Both the position numbers and the translations under genes were made by a program. A DNA stretch of 64,000 nt from Solicoccozyma terricola (taxonomy: Eukaryota; Basidiomycota; Tremellomycetes; Filobasidiales; Piskurozymaceae): positions 561,290-625,289 of the forward strand of contig BCLD01000007.1 of assembly GCA_001600875.1 (NCBI GenBank), read 5' to 3'. Under the pieces are notes generated by a model. It had not been told where the DNA came from and did no database searches. It saw nothing but the letters and a program-made list of their open reading frames with translations. Within the stretch, counting starts at the first letter, position 1; the number at the start of each line of letters is the position of its first letter. Below, in pieces: positions 1 to 9,839 of the stretch.

Positions 1-1108
1 GGAATGTTAAATAGGTTTGATCGTTTCTAATTTGCTGTTTGTAGACTGACGTGGTCGAAGACACTCACAACGGCTCCTGGATACTATATCAACTCCTAGC
101 TCAGAAGGAAAGAGCCGTGACGCCCTGACGGCTTCGTTAAGCGTGGATGGAAGTGGCAGGTGATGGGAGGGAAGGAGTCGGTGGAGGTAGTGGTTGTCGA
201 CGAGGTATGTTGCGTCGAGTGCCGAGTGTTGGTATGAGAATGATGAGGACGGGGGAAGAGGTGGTGGGGTGTATGGGTGTACGGGTGTATGGGTGTGCTG
301 CGTGGATTTGTTATGATCCGTGTTGATGGGAGGATGTGCGTGCAGGGGATGGATGGGTTGTGCGAGGCAGATAGACGCGTAGACCCATCACTCAACACCC
401 CCACACCGCACACCACACACCCACATCCACGCACAAGATCAAAACGCAGATGAAACGCACACAGAAGGCACAGGGACATACCACACACATCATTTCGTTT
501 TCACCAATCATCATCGTACGTATCCGAATGGCCGCTATGCAATACTTTCCACATGGCGATACCGTATCCACATCCACATCCACATCCTGACTGGTTCAGT
601 TGACATTCCCCCACCTCACCAGGAACGAGCGCAAAGTGGCGAAACATCTGAATACTTTTTCCCCTGACTGCGTAACACTTCTCACGATGGTCATTCGCTT
701 GAGGACGCAGAACTCGCCACCCATAGGTTTGGGCGTTTTACATCTTTACCCGATGCTTTCCTTTCACTGTCTTTCCCACCTTGGCGTTTAAAAAATACAC
801 GGACAGAGGTTTCACCCCCTATACCAAAGGGGAGAAAATGAAAGGGTTAGGTATGTTACAACTCCTTCAATCCCTGTTATCCGTCTTTCATAATGGTTTG
901 GGGACACGGAGTGAAAGAACGAATCCCCCCCTCCCCCCTGTTGGTTTTGGGTATATATAGAGAGTCAGTTCAGGCTGGTGTTGTATTAGATTTCTCTCCA
1001 AGCCCCCTCGTGAATTTAAAACATAACGAACATACCAGCGAATTCAAAACACCATAACCATAACTTTGAATCTTCAAAACCTCTTTCTTGTTTTCCCAAT
1101 CCCTCGAG
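1..1108. other. Non-coding lead region and promoter of the first gene
   Basis: No convincing gene is visible. Open frames here are short and encode Thr/His/Pro or Cys/Val low-complexity peptides that follow CCA/CAC-type repeats around 200-440. The last 150 bases hold the core promoter and 5' leader of the gene starting at 1109. Confidence 0.6.
952..960 (+). promoter_or_regulatory. TATA box
   Basis: A TATATATAG element lies about 150 bases before the ATG at 1109, after a C-rich run. It is the only textbook TATA element I noticed directly in front of a gene in this window, which would suit a regulated cell-surface gene. Its function is inferred. Confidence 0.45.
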
Positions 1109-3325
1109 ATGCGCTCAGTATCTTTACTTGCATTCGTTGGAGTTGTCATCAATCTCGCAGGTCGAGAGGTGTTAGCAGTTCCTAGGAATGTGTACGTCTA
1201 TAACACTGACCTTCCTCGTGAGTTGTCTCTTAAAAGCCTGTATAAAGAGTTGCCGAACGTCTACTGAATTAGATCCAACGTACAGAAGAGATTACTGATG
1301 CAGTCGATGTGGAGACACCTATCCTCATCGATCCGTCGCCAACTGTTACCGAGATTATCGAGACATATTCAAAGATATATCCTACCCCACATGACCAAGA
1401 ACCGCCTTCTACCGACACCACTGCGACCCCAATTGAGGGTGGATCAGGGACATCCACTGGAGTTCCGGAATTAGCGTTTCCTCCACAAGAACGTGAGTGG
1501 CTCTACAATCGAAATCCTGGCTTGATCATTGGTATCTGAAATTCTCTTCTTGGAAAAATAGCGGTACCTCAGACAACTCCTGTTCCTGAAAGCAAACCAG
1601 AAGGTCTGTCCTTTCTTTTTTCCTTTCAATTCCTGGCATCTACGCCCCAGCCTGTGTTGGAGTACCGCTGCATACTGATTTAGATCCAAGGGCAAATTTA
1701 ATTGCTGATGCAGATTCAGCCATCCAAACACCGGCTGTTGATCTACCACCCACACCTGTGTCAGAGATTATTATTACTAGTACTACAATCGTCGTAGTTC
1801 CATTTACCCCAACTAGTATTACAACCCTCGTAGTTACAGTTACTCCAGAGCCCACCGCCGTGCTCGCGGCTGTAATCAACGATGTAATTGGCGGAGATCT
1901 GCTAGGTGCTTTCGGCTCTCATGGTGAGCTCTACAATTGAAATCTTACCTGATCATTTGAATCTCAATTATCGCCTCTGAATTAAAAAAAAAAACAGGGG
2001 TGCCTGAGGAATGGGATAATCCTCCAGCTCCTCCCATGGACAAGAGACAAGATGGTATGTTCATTTTATTCCTGGCTTCTAAGCCACCCAGACTATTTGG
2101 AGTACCACTGCATACTGATTTAGATCCAAGGACAAATTTAATTGCTGATGCAGATCCACCCTTCAGAGACCCAAAAATGGATCAGATATACCCACCTGCG
2201 CCAGAGGCAGCCGTCTCAGATCCACCCTTCAGAGACCCCCTAATGGATCAGATATACCGACCTGCGCCAACAGCCGTCTCAGAAGTGTTCGAGGCTGTAG
2301 TCAACGATTTAATTGGCGGAGATCTGCTAGATCCTTTCGGCTCTCATGGTGAGCTCTACAATTGAAATCTTGCCTGATCATTTGAATCTCAATTATTGCC
2401 TCTGAACCGATAATCCCCCAGTTTCCATAATCATGAAACGAGACGGTATGTTCTTTTTCTTCCTGGCATCCAAGTCCCAGCCTGTGATGGAGTACCACTG
2501 CATACTGATTAAAATCCAAGGACAGGTGTAGATACTCCTGCAGCTTCAATCGCACAAGTAGTGACTCCTACTGTCACCAATTCATTGCCGACCGATGTCA
2601 AACTCAAAGGTCGAGCTCGAACTCGAACTGATGTGTTACAAAATCTAGGACTAGCAAAGGATTTGATGCGCACTGCTCTACCTAGTGAGCTCTGCCAATC
2701 AAGTTTTCACCTGATTATTGAACCTGAAATCTTTCATTGAAAATAGCGATCCCCGAGCCAACTGCAAAACCAAAACCTGAAAGGCGCGGAATCGCCGAAC
2801 GAGAAGGTATGTACATTTTCTTCGTCGCATCTACCCCCCCCCCCCCCCTTTCTCTCTTCCCTGGGACTATCGACTTATCAACTCTCTCGTTTCTCGATTT
2901 CTTTGTCTCGAGATAGATCCTAACATTGGCGACATAGCGGCGAATGTCATTGCCTCCAACCCTGGCCTTGTTGATGAAGTCATAAGTCTAGTTTCAAACC
3001 CCGAGATCCAATCGTTCATTGCCGATTACTTCGGAGGAGATGAAGAGGAGTCTAGTTCGGTCGTGGTCGCTACTAGTACATTATCGGATGGAACGATAAT
3101 CACCTCTTCGAGCGTGGTTGCAGTTCCTACTTTGACCGAGTCGACGGATTCTTCGTTGTAAGTGGACGAAAACAGAGACCACGGAGGAGTAAAACGGCTC
3201 ATTGTTCCACGTCTCTTAGAACATCCGTGCCTACAGTACAGCTCAGCAGCTCCGCTAACACGAGGATCGCTACCTGTGGAATGGGATTGTTCTTGACTGT
3301 TGTAGCTATGGTGTTGCTCGTATAG
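1109..3325 (+). CDS. Secreted GPI-anchor-type surface protein with duplicated exon modules
   Basis: Proposed exons: 1109-1217, 1286-1492, 1562-1603, 1684-1923, 1998-2054, 2124-2348, 2422-2445, 2532-2684 (acceptor uncertain, 2544 also fits), 2747-2806, 2917-3157, 3220-3325; about 487 residues. Residues 1-17 (MRSVSLLAFVGVVINLA) form a signal peptide. The end, CGMGLFLTVVAMVLLV, is a hydrophobic tail after a Ser/Asn-rich stretch, as in GPI-attachment signals. The middle is rich in Thr, Val, Pro and acidic residues and repeats modules such as GGDLL.xFGSHG and LDPRxNLIADAD. The first nine introns all fall in phase 1, and intron sequences are duplicated along with exons. No enzymatic domain is recognised; a cell-wall or adhesin-like role is an inference. 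Splice details in the repeated part are the least certain. Confidence 0.65.
1493..2945 (+). repeat. Tandem duplicated exon-intron units
   Basis: Intron starts at 1493, 1924, 2349 and 2685 share the motif GTGAG(C/T)..CTCTRCAAT, giving periods of about 431, 425 and 336 bases. A second intron type recurs at 1604, 2055, 2446 and 2807 (GTATGT..TTCCTGGCATC..). Two of its copies end in ACTGATTTAG before an exon starting ATCCAAGG; in the third copy this became ATTAAAATCC, losing the acceptor. Introns are as similar as exons, which indicates recent segmental duplication. Confidence 0.75.
2153..2281 (+). repeat. 66-bp tandem repeat inside an exon, two copies
   Basis: Copies begin at 2153 and 2219 (GATCCACCCTTCAGAGACCC) and encode DPPFRDPxMDQIYxPAP twice. 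This is a second, smaller-scale duplication nested in the exon-intron repeat. Confidence 0.85.
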
Positions 3326-4163
3326 AGGCCGTAATTAGTAGGGTGGTCCGTTACCCGTAGAATGTAGAGTGGTGGCGAAGCAGATATGGATAGTTCTCAC
3401 GTTGGACAGACCATGTCAACAACCCCATGTTGACATCCTCCAAGTCCCCGTCCTGTATTTACTCGGACCACTCGATCGATACTAGTCAGTGGTTCAGAGT
3501 CCTTCAGTAAGCATCAATGTATGCTATCTAAGCCTTCACTTGCGTAGTTTGATATCTCCCTAACACCTCCTGACTTCCGCATCCACTCGTAGCCGTTCCC
3601 CCATGTAATAACAACAACAACAATAACACATCTCACTTGTGCCTCCATGACCTTACGACGTGCGGCCGTGCTCTCTGATCGTATACTACAGATCGAGCGA
3701 AGGGCGTGTCGCGGTCCCTCGCAGAAGCACACGCTTTTATCATGCCTCCATGCGCTCTGCGAAACACCAAATCCCTGCTGCGACTGCTGTCTTTAGTCCA
3801 ACGGGACTACCGCCTACCACCCAACACTTACTTGCCAGGGGTACCCCTCCTGGATTCAAGTCACAAAGGGGCTGACACCTGATGTTTTAACGATTTCCCA
3901 CCGTGAGTTTGAAACCTTTCAGATACGCTACCACCTTTGGCATTGCCCCCTGTCTTAACGACTCCGTATGGGGAAACAGGTAACAGGGGTGATGAGACTG
4001 TGATATTACCTCCATCAACGACGGTTGGAATTATATATGTGCAGAAACACTCCAGAATTCTGCGTTCAAACGCACACATATTTACGGATCACATCTTTTT
4101 TTTCTTTTCTTTCTAGCATTTGAGAGATTCTATTCTATCAATCTACGACGACAAGTCTTCACC
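3326..4163. other. Intergenic region
   Basis: No gene is supported. It contains an inverted repeat TGTCAAC/GTTGACA at 3414-3435 and a T-rich stretch just before the next start codon. Confidence 0.6.
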
Positions 4164-5090
4164 ATGCCCGTCTCCTTCAGCAAGAAATCCAAGGTCTGCT
4201 GGTCAGTCCTTACTATGGCTCTCATGTCAATCAGCGGGAATGCTTTGGGTGTGAAGGAGGCAGGAGCTGCTGTCCCCACCCGCAGAGCGAACATAGACGC
4301 CGAGAGTATGTCATGTTCTCTTGTTGTAGTAGACACGACCGTACTAATTCGGCTTTGGTTCCAGTGGCCTCTGAGATGTTTTCGGCTTTCACTTCTGGGC
4401 TGGCAGCTGGCGGCTTGGACGTTGACGCTGTCCTCACAAGCCTGATTCCAGGTGAGAGGCTTTCAGGGTGGATTTTTCCAAGTGGATGATGTTACTGACT
4501 GCTCTCGAGGTTCAGGTTATGTGGCACCTACTACTGGGGTAATCGTGAGTAATTTGCATCACGTTCATCATCTGTTGATTGGCATATTAATCGAAAGGCT
4601 GTCGCCGTTCCAGGTCACCGCTGCAACGTCTACTGGCGCTGTCCTGCCCACAACTACTAGCAGTTTGTTATGGGTTGAGAGCACCCCAGGGTCTTCTGCC
4701 GCAATCTCAACCAGCAGTAACAGTGGCGTCAGCAATGACACCGCACCCTCTGCATCTTCTGCATCGTCCGCGTCCTCTGCACCGTCCGGATCCTCCACGA
4801 ATAGTGCGTCTGTCACCACGGCCCCGACTTCCTTGGTGACAGATGGTGCCAGCAGCAATGGCAGCAGCAGCGCGACTGCCTCGATTTCTGGAACAAACAG
4901 TTCCTTCGACAGGTAAGCCGCCACGAAGACCTCCCGTGGTGCTTCTGAACAACTCACGCCCTTTGCTCATACCAATGTCAGCTCCAGTTCCAACTCCGCG
5001 ATCAATGGCGCGGGAATCCCGGGCGGTGTTGCGATAGCCTTGTCAACGATTTTCTTTGCTCTTGGTGCTGCTCTTAGCGTCATGCCCTGA
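4164..5090 (+). CDS. Secreted Ser-rich GPI-anchor-type protein
   Basis: Exons 4164-4305, 4365-4451, 4516-4544, 4614-4912 and 4982-5090 give 221 residues with clean GT/AG phases. The N-terminus has a hydrophobic stretch (VLTMALMSISGNALG) after a basic segment, read as a signal peptide. A short amphipathic domain (around EMFSAFTSGLAAGGL) is followed by about 120 residues made largely of Ser, Ala, Thr and Gly with Ser-Ser-Ala repeats, typical of an O-mannosylated wall stalk. The last residues (IPGGVAIALSTIFFALGAAL) are hydrophobic and follow Ser/Asn-rich sequence, fitting a GPI signal. Layout resembles the genes starting at 1109 and 23676. No catalytic domain is seen; the role is probably structural at the cell surface (inference). 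Confidence 0.75.
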
Positions 5091-5763
5091 CCACAAAAAA
5101 TGCACAGCGAGGGAATGGCGAGGGAATGGATGTGTGGTTTTGAAGTTCGATGTGGATTGGTCTAGAATTTTCTCTCCCTATGATATATGCGTGGCTATGA
5201 CCTACACAGGCGGATTTGACCAAGAGTGGTTCTCCATGAGCCTTGTTAACAAGACTGGACAGACTGTCAATTGACAGACTGTCAAATACATGTACGGCAA
5301 TGTACTCCCCAAAAGCAGGCCGGTCACCGCGGTGCGCAGCTCAATTTCAATCGTTCCACCACGTCGGTGCCGACCGGATCGGAGCCGTGGTCACAACAGA
5401 ACCAACCACCTGAGTATTCACCCAAGTTGCAAAGTGCAGTCCTCGATCTTCATCATCGTTCGCTCGCAGCTCGTTGACCAGCTGGCTTCCCCGCGGAGTG
5501 CTCAGGTGCTTGGTCGAGAGACTAGCCCAGCGTTGCAAGCTCGACCTCCGTCCGGCACCTCTTTCCGAGAAGACTGAAGAATCCACCACCACCTCCACCA
5601 TTTCCTGGAGACCTTGAGATATCGCAACGACCTAGCCGGTAAAGTAACTTTGGAGCGAACGTTTGCAGGCGCATCAAGGCCAAAACAATGGAGCAGAACT
5701 CGTTGGATCAGGCAGCAAGTAATTTGACACAATCACCCGTGGAGAAAACCTCTCCTACGTACG
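5091..5763. other. Intergenic region with palindrome
   Basis: It separates the wall-protein gene from the regulator gene. It contains a perfect 12-bp palindrome TGTCAATTGACA at 5265-5276, followed by another TGTCAA. An ATG at 5688 opens a frame that cannot be joined to the next exon in phase. Nothing else is recognised. Confidence 0.55.
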
Positions 5764-8700
5764 ATGTCAACAATCAGCATGTCCCGACTCAACACGGTAT
5801 GTTTCCTCTGCATGTAACATCAATCTACCTATTGTCTGACTTGATAGAATCGTCCAGACCGCAATAGCAGTCCAACGGAAGTTCTCGGCGGGCTGAACAT
5901 GGCTCTGATGGCTGTTGCCTCGGACAAAACCAGCGACGCAGGCGGTGAAGGAGTAACATTAGCAGCTGGTGACGGTTCAGGTGGCTCGGCAAGCGGCGAG
6001 TTGCAAGTTGGGATGCTACCGGGTGGTCCTGCCAGGAAGCAGAATGTGGCATGTAAGTCTTTCCCCACCCGGCTTGCAAACAGAAGCTAACTTTGTTTTT
6101 CTTTCTCATTTCGCGGTCGTTTCCTAGGCGATGGATGCCGAGGTCGCAAAGTAAAGTGTCAGCGGGTACCTGGTGCAGAAAAGGTGATTATTTGGCCTCG
6201 ATACAGCTTCGACTCGTTGACTAACCGCCATATCGTGATCAGTGTGAACATTGCAAACTCAAAAACCTACCTTGCACGTAGGTCGCTCTTCATTGCATGG
6301 CGGTCAACTCTATACTCATCCCTTCTTCAGCTCCCACTACATCGCTCAAATTTCATCTGCACGCAAGCAAAAACAAACCATCAAGGATTCAGCGCCCATA
6401 TACAACCCTGTGCAAGGGCATATAATAGCACCAGCTTCGCTTGTTGGTGCTCCCATGACACCTGAGAACGCGAGCGGGAGACACAATATAGCGTTTGGGT
6501 CACCCATCACACCTTCAAATGAGAATGGAACGGCTAGTCAACTCCGAAGTTCGGTTTCCGGGATGGGAATGGGAATGGGAATTGGATTAGGAGCTGGTGC
6601 AGATGGCGGTCAAGGGCAATCGTCTGTGAGGAAGTTGAATGGAGATGCGACCGTGAGCAGTCGTCCATCGAAGAGGCACAAGTCAAAGTGTGTACGATTT
6701 GTCTTTTGGAGCGCCATGAGGTTTGCTGACAAAGAGAATTTCTAGCTCAAGACCGGCAACGACTAGCGATCTTCAACCGCTCACAGCCCTGCCTCCACTT
6801 GACGAATCTCGAAAGCGTTTCCATCTGCTCGAGTATCTCTTGTCTCCCCATCTCGTTCGCTGTGATAATCTTGGATACTCGGATCTGCTTGAACCCCATC
6901 CGGGAAAGCAGGAGCCGACGGGCGTGCACGAGGCATTCCGCACGCCTCCTAGTTCGGCCCACATGAAGCTCTTGGAAGAGAACGAGCGGAATGAGTGCGT
7001 ATCAGCGCGTATCTTATGACGCCGCTTGCTGAAACGATTTGGCCTACAGCCTCGCCTCGGACCTATTAGAAACCTACTTCCAAATCGTGCAAATCCGAAC
7101 ACCATATATCGTGGACAAGAACGTCCGTCATAGATGGCACAATCCTCAAAGTTCTAAAGGCCCTCTACCGAATATTGCCATAGCTCTGATCCTTGCCTGG
7201 GGCGCCAGATTCTCAGAGCATCCCATCATTGTGCAAGACCGGGAAGAGTGCTCTCGAGGGCTACCGAATGGACGAAAGCGGAGCCGAATCGTGGAACTGC
7301 TCACCTTCCGTTACGAGCGAATTGTGGAGCTGGACGCCTTGTATCGAGTGTATAATGTGCAGAACGTATTGGGTGTGCTCAGTCTGATCTCGTTGAAAGG
7401 ATGTAAGCGGGTCCCGACTGGATTTTACAACTTGATGCCTCTACTGATCGATTCTGTGTGTGTTCATTAGTCCATAAAGATCGGTGTGAGTGGGAAAGTA
7501 ACAACCTTTAACGCACGCCGAGCTAAGTTTCATCCTTGTCAGCTCAAGATATGTTCGCCATTAACGCGTCCGTCAACATGATCAACCATTTGCAATACAA
7601 CAGCTCACAGGCATTGCATGCCATAGTCGACAGTACAGAACGTGCTTACGCAGCGTTCACCTTCTGGCTAGTACTCTGGACCGATTCAGCGATTGCAGCT
7701 TACAACCGCACTTTGCCTGGAATGTGGGTCATCCCCTCTTTATTAAGAGCTGCAAAGCTGATGACATATGTTCTGCTTCCCAGCGTGGATGGTGAATACG
7801 ATGTTGAGCCCTCTCAATGCTGGGAGGCGGAGGGAGAAGCAGGTGATCACTTTCCTTGGAGACAAGGTGTCATCGGCAATGTGAGTGTGTCAGTGTTCGC
7901 GCTGTCCGAAACACATGTTGATACTGATATTTAATTGATAATATCACCCTCTGTCTTAGTGGCTTGTCTACCACACTGCTATCGACTCCCATGCGCGCAT
8001 CTTCCGCAAGCTAGCTGGCCTATCGGTACCTCGGGTCGCACGAGAGGGAGTCAGTCTGCATGATATTCGTCACATCACCAATATGATGTCGTTGTGGAGA
8101 GAAGAACATCTCCCGAAGGTGGGAGTACCAAGTGTTTGGCCTCCAAGTTGGGATTTCACTGCTGCTGTAACTGCTTGTGAGTGTGGCAATCGGACTTGGG
8201 CAGGCTATATGGGGTGATGCTGATACTCGCCACTACAGGCGGGGCCGATACCAATTTTCACCTCGCGTGGACAGTCCTTCAAAACGCAATTGAAGACTTT
8301 GGAGTGCGCGAGTTGAAGATGATGGCTCGAGGGGAGACGTTGAACGCGCCGGGTGACACTACCGATTTGGCACAGGAGATTGAGAGAGCGAAAGAGAGAG
8401 TCAGGCAGGAGGCAATGCATGGTGCATTGAGGATTGCTGCGCTGGTGAGTGGCGCTGTCTTGGAGGTGGTCGAGATGAAGCGGTTGTTGAACGCGTGCAT
8501 TTGACTCTACAGGCCGCCGTGCTGACCGCAAACAGCTATCTGAGACTGGATCCCAAGAATTGCCTCGTTCAACTCGTCCTCTCTGGCCGTTTTCTCGCTC
8601 GTACAGGTCGCCAAGAAGTCGCCTCATGCATCGCTGGACTTCGTCAAATCGGTCTCGCCTTTGAGATAGGTTTTGATTACGCGGAGGAACTAGAAGGTCT

Positions 8701-9196
8701 ATGCTCGCAGTACTCTGCGACCGCATCAATTCCACCACAGAGAAACGAAGAACTCTCACGCGATGCACGGAACAGTTTTTCGTCGCCATCTGTCCTTTCG
8801 GATAGGTCGAGAGACGGTTCAGGATACGGCCACCAAGGGATGGGACCACCGCCTCAGACTCCTATGTACGGGCAAGTAAGAGGGGTGTACGAGAGGAGCT
8901 CGATGGGTTCGGAGCAGAGGCAGGATTGGGATGGATCACAAATCCAGCCGTCAGTAATTCAGTCGCATATGCCAACAATGCCGTCGGTGAGTGCAGATGG
9001 TCTTCGCCGATCGCAACTATGCACATGAAGGAGCTGAATCGTTTGATAACAGGAATATCCGTGGCCAATGCCAACAATCGAGCATAACGAGAATCTGCCT
9101 CCGTATCAAGGATCAACACAATCACTTCCCATGGCGACTGATTATGAGAGTTTTGGAGCTATGGATGATGTCCCGAGTAGTGTAATAACCCACTGA
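5764..9196 (+). CDS. Zn2Cys6 transcription factor with fungal middle homology domain
   Basis: Thirteen exons: 5764-5796, 5848-6052, 6128-6183, 6243-6277, 6331-6687, 6746-6994, 7050-7402, 7471-7485, 7543-7880, 7960-8176, 8239-8444, 8513-8986, 9053-9196; 893 residues. The binuclear zinc cluster reads CDGCRGRKVKC then CEHCKLKNLPC, with Cys at about 80, 83, 90, 99, 102 and 109 (spacing 2-6-8-2-6). It is split by introns inside the first Cys codon and before the fourth Cys. Residues ~290-800 contain the fungal-specific regulatory region (e.g. NIAIALILAWGARFSEHP), followed by a Ser/Pro/Gln-rich tail. Nuclear DNA-binding activator or repressor; target pathway not recognisable. ATG 5764 is chosen because the only in-phase exon 1 starts there; ATG 5779 is the alternative. 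Confidence 0.85.
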
Positions 9197-9839
9197 AAGA
9201 GCGGAACGGCTACTTGCATCGAATGAGATGGTGATGGTGCCCATTGTGCTTGTTTGACGACGGCGATGAGAATAAATGTTATCCATGTCCAGCTATCGAC
9301 GTTACGGTGAAAGATAAACAACAAACGGGGAGTGTACGCCGCGTCCATTATTGCGCAGTGGAAGACGTGGTGGATATGATCGTTGTCATGTCCCCAGGCC
9401 CAGCTGTTCCATACCATCTACCACTCCCTCTCCCTCTCGTCGGCTCTACCCAGCAGAGGTGATCTCTCGATGTCTCATCTCCGCGCGATAGTCATCCGTC
9501 ACCCCACGTCCAGGACCGCCATGCGATGATCCACACTGGTCTGAGAAAACACCAAGACACAACGCAAGTCCTTTGGCAATCGGCCGGTCGCTGACAGGTG
9601 CAAAGACAGCTTGACAAGCGTGGTGCCCATAAAGGTCACTGCTGCAATCAACATCACAAGAACAACTCGGGGTCCTCAACATCAACATCTTCAACATCAT
9701 CAACGGTCGCCGTGAACTCAAGACTCCTCTCAGAATTGCTGAAACAGCTTGCACGTCTTCGTGTCGTCGTCGTTCTGCTTGAACTGGGAGTGCATTTTGT
9801 GGATCATAGCGACAACCAGTAGTATCGGTCTGCCTCAAC
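9197..9839. other. Intergenic region
   Basis: It holds the 3' flank of the regulator gene and the promoter of the Kelch-BTB gene. A CAACATC-type repeat at about 9676-9702 is the only local pattern. No gene is supported. Confidence 0.55.

Noticed and set aside
96..488. 130-codon minus-strand frame
   Set aside because: The product is low-complexity His/Thr/Pro sequence from simple repeats, with no splice context or domain.
5688..5796. ATG at 5688 as start of the Zn2Cys6 gene
   Set aside because: With the GTATGT donor at 5797 and acceptor at 5847, this frame hits a stop within seven codons. The frame from ATG 5764 joins in phase.
8205..8849. 214-codon minus-strand frame
   Set aside because: It is antisense to confident exons of the Zn2Cys6 gene; the composition is Arg/Ser/Gln-rich without a domain.
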